This document shows positions 43,552 to 51,494 of a stretch of DNA of 64,000 bases, piece by piece; positions within the stretch are counted from its first letter, which is position 1; each line of letters starts with the position of its first letter. Position numbers and translations under genes: made by a program. The notes below the pieces were generated by a model. That model had not been told where the DNA came from, made no database searches, and saw only the letters and a list, made by a program, of their open reading frames with translations. The stretch spans positions 181,501 through 245,500 of the forward strand of contig NZ_CP031941.1 in the NCBI RefSeq assembly GCF_003443655.1, written 5' to 3'. The DNA is from Nostoc sphaeroides (GTDB taxonomy: Bacteria > Cyanobacteriota > Cyanobacteriia > Cyanobacteriales > Nostocaceae).

Positions 43552-44475
43552 ATGAGTTATTTGTGGCGATTATTTCTCAGTGTAGTTATTGCTTTACCGC
43601 TTACTTTTCTGACTTTACCGGCACATTCAGCACCCATTTTAATTACCCAAATTACAGCAAGTAACTTCTTGGAATTGGGTATAGATAAGATGCGGCGGGG
43701 TAATTACCAGGAAGCAATAGAGAATTTTAACCAGGCAATTGACGTTGAGAAAGATTTTGCTGTAGCTTATAGCGATCGCTGTCTAGCTGATCTCCAATTA
43801 CAAGATTACCATCAAGCTGTCACAGATTGTACTCAAGCCATAAATTTTGCACCGGATAACTCTGAGGCTTATCTGAACCGGGGAGTAGCACACTACAGAC
43901 AAGGGGATTATCCTGCTGCCATTGTCGATCTTAATCGAGCGATCGCACTTAAACCATCCGATTTTCGAGCTTACTACAATCGAGGGCTAGCCCGTGCTGG
44001 TGATGGGAAAGATTCTGAGGCAATTCTTGACTTTAATTTAGCTTTAACTCAAATTAAGAGAATCAGCAGCTTATTACTTGCAGATATCTACAATGACAGA
44101 GGTTTAGCGCATTTTGCCTTGCAAGATATCCAAGCAGCCATGCTCGACTTTAATCTAGCAATTCGTCTCAATGCTAACGATTATAGAGCGTACTTTAACC
44201 GGGCTTGTGCTTGCGGCAGAAATGGAGATAACTTTGGTGCAGTGCGTGATTTTTCTCAAGTTATCAGACTTAACCCCAGCAATGCCCAAGCTTATGTTAA
44301 TCGGGGAATAGCTCAATATCGCTTAGGATATCATTTAGGAGCGATCGCTGATATGCAAAAAGCATCTAAGTACTTTGAAAACCAAGGAAAAAAAGTTGCC
44401 TACGAAAAAACTCTTGATTTACTAAAGAGTTTGCGACAACAAATTTCGTCTGTAACGGAAATTGCTCTTTTCTAA
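43552..44475 (+). CDS. Exported tetratricopeptide repeat protein
   Basis: I chose the ATG at 43552, which gives 307 residues beginning MSYLWRLFLSVVIALPLTFL, a clear signal peptide; the longer frame adds 26 residues of non-coding character. Seven or so TPR units follow, for example AIENFNQAIDVEKDFAVAYS, AVTDCTQAINFAPDNSEAYL and AIVDLNRAIALKPSDFRAYY. TPR arrays bind other proteins, here presumably in the periplasm or lumen. The partner is unknown. The spacing of units is regular, and there is no other domain. Confidence 0.88.
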   Translation: MSYLWRLFLSVVIALPLTFLTLPAHSAPILITQITASNFLELGIDKMRRGNYQEAIENFNQAIDVEKDFAVAYSDRCLADLQLQDYHQAVTDCTQAINFAPDNSEAYLNRGVAHYRQGDYPAAIVDLNRAIALKPSDFRAYYNRGLARAGDGKDSEAILDFNLALTQIKRISSLLLADIYNDRGLAHFALQDIQAAMLDFNLAIRLNANDYRAYFNRACACGRNGDNFGAVRDFSQVIRLNPSNAQAYVNRGIAQYRLGYHLGAIADMQKASKYFENQGKKVAYEKTLDLLKSLRQQISSVTEIALF

Positions 44476-44486
44476 TAGTGTAAGAG

Positions 44487-44598
44487 TTATACAGGGTATC
44501 CACCAGCTTGAAAAATCTGTTCGGCGGTTAAATTTAATTCGGGGAAAAGAGGTGAGATAATGCGTAGTTTACCGCCGCAGGCATCGCTACCTTGAAAC
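44487..44598 (-). pseudogene. C-terminal remnant of a Uma2 family protein
   Basis: On the minus strand one frame reads GSDACGGKLRIISPLFPELN and LTAEQIFQAGGYPV before a stop at 44487-44489. Sequences like LFPELxLTAEQIF are common at the C-terminus of Uma2 (DUF820) proteins. The 5' part is replaced by the repeat at 44599-44639. It is probably a gene cut by a repeat insertion. Confidence 0.45.
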
Positions 44599-44639
44599 TC
44601 GTTTACGTGAGGTACACCCGTAGGAGCACGGCAGTGCCG
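44599..44639. repeat. Dispersed repeat CTCGTTTACGTGAGG ... GGCAGTGCC
   Basis: It is an inverted, diverged copy of the repeat at 16110-16149. It marks the breakpoint of the Uma2 remnant. Confidence 0.65.
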
Positions 44640-44655
44640 CCCTTACACCTCGATA

Positions 44656-44851
44656 TATAATGTTGTACCGCATCTGAATGGGAACCGCTATATATGGACT
44701 TAAACATTTTTGAGGGAGAAACAAGCCTCAAGCCCATGCAGGGTAAGGTCAATACACCAAATCCTCAAAAATTCCCCAAACCCAGATATATCAATTAACC
44801 AAGCAAAACGATGTCAAAGTCTATCTTTATACAGGCTTGAGGCTCTTTTTT
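44656..44851 (+). ncRNA. Candidate structured RNA with terminal stem and U-run
   Basis: TATAAT at 44656-44661 could be a -10 box, although no good -35 is present. ATTTTTGAGG (44706-44715) pairs perfectly with CCTCAAAAAT (44763-44772). In the loop, AGCCTCAAGCC (44724-44734) is complementary to GGCTTGAGGCT (44834-44844), which is directly followed by CTTTTTT. The two long stems cross, so either a pseudoknot or two alternative folds are possible. The second stem with the U-run looks like a terminator. I do not recognise a known RNA family, and no protein is encoded. Confidence 0.35.
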
Positions 44852-45339
44852 AGGTATTTTTTGTCCAAGCCCTACTAGCTGTAAAGTTATGAAAATACAG
44901 AGGTAAAATAAAATATAGATAGATGACGATCGCCGATTCTAGGGTATATCGGAAGCTTTGCGCTAAACGCTCTTTTGCCGTTGTGCAGAAGACACCTCTA
45001 CTTTTGCTGGAGCAATCCTGCCTAAGCAAGTGACTTGGTTGAATCAAGAATCGAGCGTGTCTTTAGACCTGAGAGTGTCATTTCTCCAAACTCTTGCTGT
45101 CTTGGTCGGTAAAGATTAACATAATCTGTGGGCAGACAGCAATATGTCCTCAAACCAACCCTGACAACAGTGAAAAACCCTTGGGCTGTGTAGTTTCGAT
45201 TCTGTTTAGCGTCAGTTAAGTTTATCTGCATGTAGTGACTTAAGACCATTACCTGCTAGGGTTATAAATCAGCACAGACTAGACTATAGTATAAACAATT
45301 TACCCAAAACTCTTTCCAGCTTTAAAATCAGAGGTATCA
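44852..45339. other. Intergenic stretch, no convincing gene
   Basis: Two overlapping minus-strand frames (45022-45249 and 44850-45047) are open, one with an ATG and one with a TTG. Their translations have mixed composition and no motif I know. I leave them uncalled. No repeat is evident. Confidence 0.4.
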
Positions 45340-46035
45340 ATGATTATAACTAATTTTAGCAAACAAAGAAATGAATTTAAGGAACCTAAAATACTCAAAG
45401 CTAAACCACATTGGCAAGGGCAAAATTTGAGCGATACTTCTGTCAAAGGTAAAGATACTAAGACGGAAGATACAGCACCTGATAGTTCTATTTTAAATAA
45501 CTTGAATCGTGGTCGAGTTGCTATTTTTATTGATGGCTTAAGCCTATTTCATACAGCTTTACAACTCGGTATAGAAATTGACTACGTTAAATTGCTTTAT
45601 CATTTAACCAATGGTTCAAGACTGTTGCGTGCTTTCTTCTATACTGGGGTTGATATCAGCAATGAAAAGCAACAGGGTTTTCTATTGTGGATGCGTCGTA
45701 ATGGCTATCGTGTAGTGGCCAAAGAGCTAGTTCTGGCAGCAGAAAATTTTAAAAAATCAAATCTGAACGTAGAAATTGCTGTAGACATGATAACTTTAGC
45801 CCCTTATTATGATACTGCGGTTTTAGTCAGTGGCGATGGGGATCTAGCATACGCTGTGAACGCCGTCAGCAGAATGGGGGTTCGGGTGGAAGTGGTGAGT
45901 CTACAAAATACCACTAGTGAAAGTTTGATTGATGTTGCTGACTGCTTCATTGACCTCGATAGTATTAAAGCACACATTCAAAAAGATTCTAATGTTGGCT
46001 ATAGTTATCGCACGCCGTCAAATTCAAACCTTTAA
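45340..46035 (+). CDS. NYN (LabA/DUF88) domain protein, putative RNase
   Basis: The 231-residue protein has a polar N-terminal 50 residues and a NYN domain at about 55-205: GRVAIFIDGLSLFHTALQLG, KELVLAAENFKKSNLNVEIA, VDMITLAPYYDTAVLVSGDG and MGVRVEVVSLQ. The spaced aspartates (FIDG, VDMI, SGDGD) are the metal-binding set of PIN-like nucleases. LabA of Synechococcus, a member of this family, affects clock output; whether this is its counterpart is unclear. It is a single-gene unit with a MITE downstream. Confidence 0.88.
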   Translation: MIITNFSKQRNEFKEPKILKAKPHWQGQNLSDTSVKGKDTKTEDTAPDSSILNNLNRGRVAIFIDGLSLFHTALQLGIEIDYVKLLYHLTNGSRLLRAFFYTGVDISNEKQQGFLLWMRRNGYRVVAKELVLAAENFKKSNLNVEIAVDMITLAPYYDTAVLVSGDGDLAYAVNAVSRMGVRVEVVSLQNTTSESLIDVADCFIDLDSIKAHIQKDSNVGYSYRTPSNSNL

Positions 46036-46073
46036 AACTCTTGTTAAAGGTAGGTAAACTTCCCCCACAGCAT

Positions 46074-46207
46074 ACTAGTGGTCTGTCTCATTAATTCTGA
46101 TTGATTAGTTTGTTACCAAAACCCTGTAAAGACGCGTTAGCGTAGCGGGACGAAGTACAATTTCGCGTCTCTATAACCCAGCAAAATTAATGGGACAGAC
46201 CACTAGT
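46074..46207. mobile_element. MITE-like element with ACTAGTGGTCTGTC ends and a nested repeat
   Basis: The 23-bp ends (46074-46096 and 46185-46207) match at 22 positions and begin ACTAGTGGTCTGTC. The 134-bp element carries the GACGCGAAATTTCGCGTC palindrome, itself split by GTTAGCGTAGCGGGACGAAG, an SDR-like unit. This is a three-level nest. It lies between the NYN gene and the OmpR-type regulator gene. Confidence 0.8.
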
Positions 46208-46247
46208 CCCCAGTTCTATTTGCGTATTTTGCTCGTCCCTAATTGAA

Positions 46248-46958
46248 ATGGATATTTTAATCGTTGAAGATGAACCAGAAATTGCTCATTTAATCGAACT
46301 CTCTTTAGAAAAAGAAGGATTTTTTTGTCGCACTAGCCGTGATGGCATGAATGCTTTGCGAATGTTTCAGGAGCAACCACCTGATTTAATCATTCTAGAT
46401 TTAATGATTCCTGGTTTGGATGGGTTAGAAGTTTGTGCGAGAATTCGCCAGAAACCAGGTGCAAAAGATCCTTATATTTTAATGCTTACGGCTAAGGGTG
46501 AGGAAATCGATCGCGTCATTGGTCTGTCTACTGGTGCTGACGATTACATGGTAAAACCCTTTAGCCCTAGAGAGTTGGTAGCTAGGGTGCGGGCACTATT
46601 GCGGCGTAGCCTCCGCCAAGGGGGACAACATCAAGTCAATCGTACCCAACATTTTATTGTCGATGTAGACCAGCGCACTGCCAGTCGTCAGATGGATTCC
46701 AAAGAGGTTGAGATTTTGGACTTAACTACCCTAGAATTTAACTTGCTAACTACCTTTGTCAGCAATCCTGGTCGAGTTTGGAACCGCACTCAACTAATTG
46801 ATAAACTTTGGGGAGATAACTTTTTTGGCGATGAACGAGTGGTGGATACTCATGTAGCTCGGTTGCGAAAAAAGATTGAGCCTGATTCGGCAAATCCTAC
46901 TTTTATTAAAACTGTTGTTGGGGTGGGCTATAAATTTGAAGATTCTCTGGTAGGGTAA
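46248..46958 (+). CDS. OmpR/PhoB-family response regulator
   Basis: The 236-residue protein has a receiver domain (ILIVEDEPEIAHLIELSLEK, phosphoacceptor in DLIILDLMIPGLDG, Lys in MVKPFSPRELVARVRALLRR) and a winged-helix domain (LTTLEFNLLTTFVSNPGRVW, VVDTHVARLRKKIEPD, TVVGVGYKF). Its cognate kinase gene starts 5 bp after its stop. The pair forms an operon. Targets are unknown. Confidence 0.95.
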   Translation: MDILIVEDEPEIAHLIELSLEKEGFFCRTSRDGMNALRMFQEQPPDLIILDLMIPGLDGLEVCARIRQKPGAKDPYILMLTAKGEEIDRVIGLSTGADDYMVKPFSPRELVARVRALLRRSLRQGGQHQVNRTQHFIVDVDQRTASRQMDSKEVEILDLTTLEFNLLTTFVSNPGRVWNRTQLIDKLWGDNFFGDERVVDTHVARLRKKIEPDSANPTFIKTVVGVGYKFEDSLVG

Positions 46959-46963
46959 ATCTT

Positions 46964-48052
46964 ATGAAAATGGGGCTGAGAGAGCGCCTATTTCTCTCCC
47001 ACTTAGTAGTAATGCTCGTGGGGGTAGCTAGTCTGGTTAGCATCAGCAAAATCTCTTCCCCTCGCTTGTTTGTCTTGCATTTGGAACGATTAGAAAATCA
47101 GGGGTTCAACTTAATCAATGTTCGTACTAAATTGGTTACAGGATTTGAACTTGCTTGGCAACGAAGCACTATTTGGTCAGTGTTAGTTGGCACCACCGCC
47201 GCCGGAGGTTTGAGTTACTGGGTGTCCAGACGGATTATGCGGCGGTTGACCGAGATGGAACAAATTACCCAAAAATTTGCTGCTGGTCAGATGGATGCAC
47301 GACTACCGATGTCTGATATTCCAGAACTTAATGGACTGGGTGCTAGTTTCAACCGGATGGCAGCCAGTTTAGAAGGGGTAGAAGCGCGGCGGCGAGAAGT
47401 GATTGGAGACATGACCCATGAGTTACGAACACCGTTAACAGTGGTGCGTGGTTACTTGGAGGAACTGGCTGATGGGGAAATTGAAGCGTCTCCTGAAATT
47501 TATCGGCGTTTAGCTAGAGAAACTAGGCGCTTAGAGCGATTGGTGAACGATTTACAAGAACTGTCTAAGGCAGAAGCTGGTTATTTGCCAATTAATATCC
47601 AACTGGTAAATCTGCGTCCGTTGTTAGAGTCGTTAGTGGAGAAATTCACCGACCAGCTGTTGGAGGATGGGCCTGTTCTGGTATTGCAATGTCCATCTGT
47701 ACTGCCTCCTGTATTAGCAGATATTGACCGCACAGAACAGGTGTTGGTTAATTTGCTGGGTAATGCAGTGCGTTACACGAATGAAGGTTCAATTACTATT
47801 CGTGTTGCGATTGAAGCTTCTCAACTCTCGATTGCCGTTATAGATACAGGTATTGGTATCGCTCCAGAAAATTTCCCCCATGTGTTTGAGCGCTTCTGGC
47901 GAGCCGATCAGTCGCGCGATCGCCATTCGGGAGGTACTGGTATTGGCTTAACTATTTCCCGTCGTTTAGTTGAACTACAAGGCGGTCAGATTCAGGTAGA
48001 AAGCGAGTTGGGAGTTGGCAGTACGTTTCGGTTTTTTCTGCCTTTAGCTTGA
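46964..48052 (+). CDS. HAMP-containing sensor histidine kinase
   Basis: The 362-residue protein has two membrane spans (about 10-28 and 68-88) around a short periplasmic loop, HAMP (about 88-140, RRIMRRLTEMEQITQKFAAG), HisKA with GDMTHELRTPLTVVRGYLEE, and HATPase_c with NLLGNAVRYTNEG, VIDTGIGIAPENF and GTGIGLTISRRLVE. It resembles BaeS-type kinases that sense envelope stress. The response regulator gene is immediately upstream. The signal is unknown. Confidence 0.95.
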   Translation: MKMGLRERLFLSHLVVMLVGVASLVSISKISSPRLFVLHLERLENQGFNLINVRTKLVTGFELAWQRSTIWSVLVGTTAAGGLSYWVSRRIMRRLTEMEQITQKFAAGQMDARLPMSDIPELNGLGASFNRMAASLEGVEARRREVIGDMTHELRTPLTVVRGYLEELADGEIEASPEIYRRLARETRRLERLVNDLQELSKAEAGYLPINIQLVNLRPLLESLVEKFTDQLLEDGPVLVLQCPSVLPPVLADIDRTEQVLVNLLGNAVRYTNEGSITIRVAIEASQLSIAVIDTGIGIAPENFPHVFERFWRADQSRDRHSGGTGIGLTISRRLVELQGGQIQVESELGVGSTFRFFLPLA

Positions 48053-48156
48053 GATAAAGGATTGACACAATGTAGTCACTGCTGTGTCATACCCAATTGC
48101 TAATTTAAAAGTATCCAAAGTCTTTGTTTTTTGTGAATGCCGAGATTTTGAGTATT

Positions 48157-48252
48157 ATGTCTACTTTTATTTTGGCTGCTTTTTTGATTAGTTTACTCAG
48201 TGCTTCGGGTTATGCTGCGATCGCCTACCTGTTCCCTCAAAATCGTTCCTAA
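48157..48252 (+). CDS. Candidate 31-residue single-span membrane protein
   Basis: The frame MSTFILAAFLISLLSASGYA then AIAYLFPQNRS encodes one hydrophobic helix followed by a short polar tail, the typical shape of small thylakoid subunits. I could not match it to a known photosystem or cytochrome b6f subunit. No strong ribosome-binding site is visible. It lies 105 bp after the histidine kinase gene on the same strand. Confidence 0.45.
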   Translation: MSTFILAAFLISLLSASGYAAIAYLFPQNRS

Positions 48253-48304
48253 GACTGAGCAATTGACACTCTCTTGCTATTTTTGTTTTACCCAGTTTCA
48301 ATCT

Positions 48305-48568
48305 CTAATAGGGATTGGAAAGAGAAGATTTAAACGCAGAGGAACGGCGGAGGTTAACGCAGAGGAACGCAAAGTAAAAACTAATATAATCACCATATTT
48401 CGCATACTCTCCTATATGGATCGTAGCTAACGGGGTAATAATACCACTAGACCCATCCTGAGTAGAAGATTGCGAGTCTGCAATGGCGTAAGGATTTTTC
48501 CCACCCACTAACATTACTGCGATGCCTACGGCGGCAAGCAACGCAACTACAGCTATTTGAACTCGCAT
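48305..48568 (-). CDS. Small membrane-anchored protein with repeat-derived tail
   Basis: The first 60 residues look like a real protein: MRVQIAVVALLAAVGIAVML is a signal anchor, then GGKNPYAIADSQSSTQDGSS and TPLATIHIGEYAKYGDYIS. The last 25 residues, FAFLCVNLRRSSAFK and on, are translated from the common CTTTGCGTTCCTCTGCG-type repeat (48320-48375), so the original 3' end is probably lost. I do not recognise the family. Confidence 0.45.
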   Translation of the reverse strand: MRVQIAVVALLAAVGIAVMLVGGKNPYAIADSQSSTQDGSSGIITPLATIHIGEYAKYGDYISFYFAFLCVNLRRSSAFKSSLSNPY

Positions 48569-48776
48569 ATTGAAAATTCATTAGTGTTATTAAGTTTACA
48601 ACATAGAACGGATATTTTGTGCGTAAGTTTTATATTCACCTGGGTCTGAATCCCCATCTGAGGTAAAATGTAAAAGCCCTTTGCATTCTGCCTTCTTCAA
48701 CGTTTCAGAATGTTACTTTAAATATTATAAAATAAAGGGGAACAAACAAATTTATTTAGATTCTAAGATAAGTTTT

Positions 48777-49685
48777 ATGAAAATAGCATATATAATCTTA
48801 GCGCATAATTATCCCCAACAATTGGGGCGTCTTCTTTCTAAATTGAATAGAGATGATGTTTCATTTTTTATCCATATAGATCAAAAAGCAGATAGTAAAA
48901 TATATGATCATATATGGACTCAATTTAATGACTTTAAGAATGTGTTTTTTATCAAGAGATATAATTCAGGATGGGGAAGTTTTGATGCTGTTAGAGCTAC
49001 TCTTGAAGGAATAAAATTAATAATCGAAACAGGTACTTACTTTGATTATGTTATTCACTTATCTGGTCAAGATTATTTGATAAAGTCCAATACAGAAATA
49101 CGTAAATTTCTCCAAAATAATCAAGGCAGAGAATTTATCGAATATTTCCCGCTACCTTGTAGTAAATGGAGAGGTGGTGGCTTGAGAAGAATAGAATATT
49201 GGCACATTCGTTGGAAAAATGATTATTTTTGTATTCCTGAAAAACAGGAATTTAAATCTCCTATTGCATCTTTTTTTTATTCATTTTTGATTTTGCTTTT
49301 ACCTAAAAAACGCAAATTTAGTAAAGGGTTTGCTCTTTATGGAGGTTCTGCATTTTGGTGCTTAACCGGAGAATGTGTAAAGTATATAAATGATTTTGTC
49401 AAACAAAACCCTAAGTTTGTTAATCGTTTTAATTACACTTTACTGGCAGATGAGCTATTTTACCAAATACTTATTTTAAATTCACCTTTTAAAGATAAGG
49501 TAGTTAACGATCACATGAGATATATAGACTGGGGTGACGTTAATGCCTATCATCCAAGAATTTTAGAGAAACAGGATATTGAAAAAATCAGGCAATCAGA
49601 AAAATTATTCGCTAGAAAGTTTGATACAAGTAAAGACTCGGATATATTAGATATGTTAGATGAAATGATATTATTAAATAAATAG
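48777..49685 (+). CDS. Core-2/I-branching type beta-1,6-GlcNAc transferase family protein (GT14)
   Basis: The start at 48777 gives 302 residues: MKIAYIILAHNYPQQLGRLL, FFIHIDQKAD, HLSGQDYLIKSNTEIRKFL and YGGSAFWCLTGECVKYI are hallmarks of the GT14 family. It is a soluble sugar transferase in capsule or glycan synthesis. The gene is markedly more AT-rich than its neighbours, with runs such as AAATTTAGTAAAGGG, which suggests horizontal origin. An oxidoreductase gene starts 14 bp downstream, and the two are likely co-transcribed. Confidence 0.88.
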   Translation: MKIAYIILAHNYPQQLGRLLSKLNRDDVSFFIHIDQKADSKIYDHIWTQFNDFKNVFFIKRYNSGWGSFDAVRATLEGIKLIIETGTYFDYVIHLSGQDYLIKSNTEIRKFLQNNQGREFIEYFPLPCSKWRGGGLRRIEYWHIRWKNDYFCIPEKQEFKSPIASFFYSFLILLLPKKRKFSKGFALYGGSAFWCLTGECVKYINDFVKQNPKFVNRFNYTLLADELFYQILILNSPFKDKVVNDHMRYIDWGDVNAYHPRILEKQDIEKIRQSEKLFARKFDTSKDSDILDMLDEMILLNK

Positions 49686-49699
49686 GAAATTGTATAAGG

Positions 49700-50815
49700 A
49701 TGGGAGTAAATGATGATATGATTGGGATTGCGATCGCAGGCACTGGATTTGGTCAAAAAGTCCACATCCCTGGATTCCAAGCACATCCTCAAACTGAGGT
49801 AGTTGCTGTTTATCATCGAGATATAAATAAAGCTAAAGCCATAGCAGAATCCCATAATATCGCCCACGCCTCCGACTCACTTACAGATATTGTGGCATTG
49901 CCAGAAGTGCAAGCAGTCAGCATCTCGACGCCGCCTTTTTTGCACTATGAAATGGCAAAAACCGTCTTGCAAGCTGGGAAACATTTATTATTAGAAAAAC
50001 CGACAACTTTAAATGCAGTTGAGGCTAAAGAACTTTATCAGTTAGCTAAAGAAAAAGGTGTTATTGCGACTGTAGATTTTGAATTTCGCTTTGTACCAGG
50101 ATGGCAGTTGTTTGCTGAATTATTGTCAGAAGATTATGTGGGAAAGTTGCGCCTAATTAAAATCGATTGGTTGGGTTCTTCTCGTGCTGATACTTCACGC
50201 CCTTGGAATTGGTATTCTGACCAGGAGAAAGGAGGCGGTGCATTGGGATCTTTGGGTTCCCACGCCTTCGATTACATTCACTGGTTATTCGGGCCAGTCC
50301 GTAGATTAAACGCCCATTTAACCACTGCTATTCCTACACGAGTTGACCCTGTTAGTGGGGAATCTAAGCCAGTGAATACAGATGACAACTGTATATTAAC
50401 ACTGGAATTAGCAGATGGTACACCTTGCCAACTTTCTATCAGTGCGGTGGTTCATGCACCAAGAACTCATTGGGTAGAAGTATATGGCGATCGCGGTACA
50501 TTAATTGTGGGCAGTGAAAATCAAAAAGATTATATACATGGTTTTCGTGTTTGGGCTTCCCAGCTAGGTAAACCTTTGACAGAAATAGAAATACCAAATC
50601 GATTAATTTTTCCGAACAATTATGCTGATGGGCGCATTTCGGCATTTATCCGCGTAGTAGACCAATGGGTACAAGGAATTAACCACAATCAGGAAATTAT
50701 ACCATCGCTGCGAGAAGGAATTTATTCTCAGTTGTTGATGGATTTATCCCATGAATCTCATGCAAAAGCGAGTTGGGTAGATGTACCAAGCTTGGAAGAA
50801 TTTCTTCGCAACTAG
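49700..50815 (+). CDS. Gfo/Idh/MocA family oxidoreductase
   Basis: The 371-residue protein has an N-terminal NAD(P)-binding Rossmann fold (IGIAIAGTGFGQKVHIPGFQ, VQAVSISTPPFLHYEMAKTV, LLEKPTTLNAVEAKEL with the EKP motif) and a C-terminal substrate domain (GGGALGSLGSHAFDYIHWLF, with the catalytic H). It probably oxidises or reduces a sugar or nucleotide sugar. The preceding glycosyltransferase gene suggests a glycan pathway. An HNH gene follows 7 bp after the stop. Confidence 0.92.
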   Translation: MGVNDDMIGIAIAGTGFGQKVHIPGFQAHPQTEVVAVYHRDINKAKAIAESHNIAHASDSLTDIVALPEVQAVSISTPPFLHYEMAKTVLQAGKHLLLEKPTTLNAVEAKELYQLAKEKGVIATVDFEFRFVPGWQLFAELLSEDYVGKLRLIKIDWLGSSRADTSRPWNWYSDQEKGGGALGSLGSHAFDYIHWLFGPVRRLNAHLTTAIPTRVDPVSGESKPVNTDDNCILTLELADGTPCQLSISAVVHAPRTHWVEVYGDRGTLIVGSENQKDYIHGFRVWASQLGKPLTEIEIPNRLIFPNNYADGRISAFIRVVDQWVQGINHNQEIIPSLREGIYSQLLMDLSHESHAKASWVDVPSLEEFLRN

Positions 50816-50822
50816 AGATAAA

Positions 50823-51068
50823 ATGAGCAAAACTCCCCGGATTCGTATCCCGCCGGAAGTAAAAAAATACGTTTTTCAACGTGACAAATACCAATGTCAA
50901 AGCTGCGGTAAAACTACTATAGAAACTAACCTCAGCATTGACCATATCATTCCCCTCGCCCGTGGCGGTCAAAATGATATCAGCAATTTACAAACCCTGT
51001 GTCTTAACTGCAACCAGCAGAAAACAGACAACATTGATCCCCGCTTCCGGCGATATTTTGAGCTTTAG
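50823..51068 (+). CDS. Small HNH endonuclease
   Basis: The 81-residue protein starts at ATG 50823 and is a stand-alone HNH domain. VFQRDKYQCQSCGK gives the first CxxC, LSIDHIIPLARGGQNDISNL the catalytic His and Asn, and LCLNCNQQKTDN the second CxxC. It binds a zinc ion and nicks DNA in general; the biological role here is unknown. It is probably translated from the same transcript as the oxidoreductase (7 bp gap). Confidence 0.92.
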   Translation: MSKTPRIRIPPEVKKYVFQRDKYQCQSCGKTTIETNLSIDHIIPLARGGQNDISNLQTLCLNCNQQKTDNIDPRFRRYFEL

Positions 51069-51104
51069 GTTAGGATCGGATGGGCTATTAGTTTCTGATT
51101 ATCT

Positions 51105-51350
51105 ATGCCACAAAATCACAATAGCAATTCCCTAAGATTTCTCAATATTAGAACTACAATTTTCTACCTCTTCCCTGTCATAGCTGTTTTAATAGTAGCC
51201 TTTCCCTGGTTATATGAGATTAAAACGAAAGCTGGGATCGATATATCACCTGGACGCCATGCAGGAACCTTTTTTGAGAAACATACCCACGGACTCTTCA
51301 AATGTGAGTGGCTTTATCCCTACCATTGCGATCGCTCCCACGTTAAGTAA
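51105..51350 (+). CDS. Small hypothetical membrane protein
   Basis: The 81-residue frame has one membrane span (about 18-42, TIFYLFPVIAVLIVAFPWLY) and a polar, aromatic-rich tail with two cysteines, HTHGLFKCEWLYPYHC. An ATG opens it, 36 bp after the HNH gene. I do not recognise the family. The composition is protein-like, so I list it with moderate confidence. Confidence 0.5.
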   Translation: MPQNHNSNSLRFLNIRTTIFYLFPVIAVLIVAFPWLYEIKTKAGIDISPGRHAGTFFEKHTHGLFKCEWLYPYHCDRSHVK

Positions 51351-51388
51351 TATCATGTCTGGTTAATCAAGCTGAATAAAAAATTTTC

Positions 51389-51440
51389 GTTCGTAGTAAG
51401 GACTTTAGTCCTGGCTTGGGGGACTGAAGTCCCCACTAAA
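51389..51440. repeat. Dispersed repeat GTTCGTAGTAAGGACTTTAGTCC, long copy
   Basis: GTTCGTAGTAAGGACTTTAG and TCCTGG are followed by GGGGGACTGAAGTCCCC and ACTAAA. Two adjacent palindromes, GGACTTTAGTCC and GGGGACTGAAGTCCCC, can form hairpins between the convergent small membrane gene and the GH57 gene. A shorter copy is at 42545-42583. Confidence 0.75.
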
Positions 51441-51494
51441 AACTGGTTATTATAGCTGAAGTTGACACTAATACACGGCTGTGCGCCGCTACAT

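Noticed and set aside
44850-45249. Two overlapping minus-strand frames
   Set aside because: Mixed composition, no known motif, one with TTG start; not strong enough to call.
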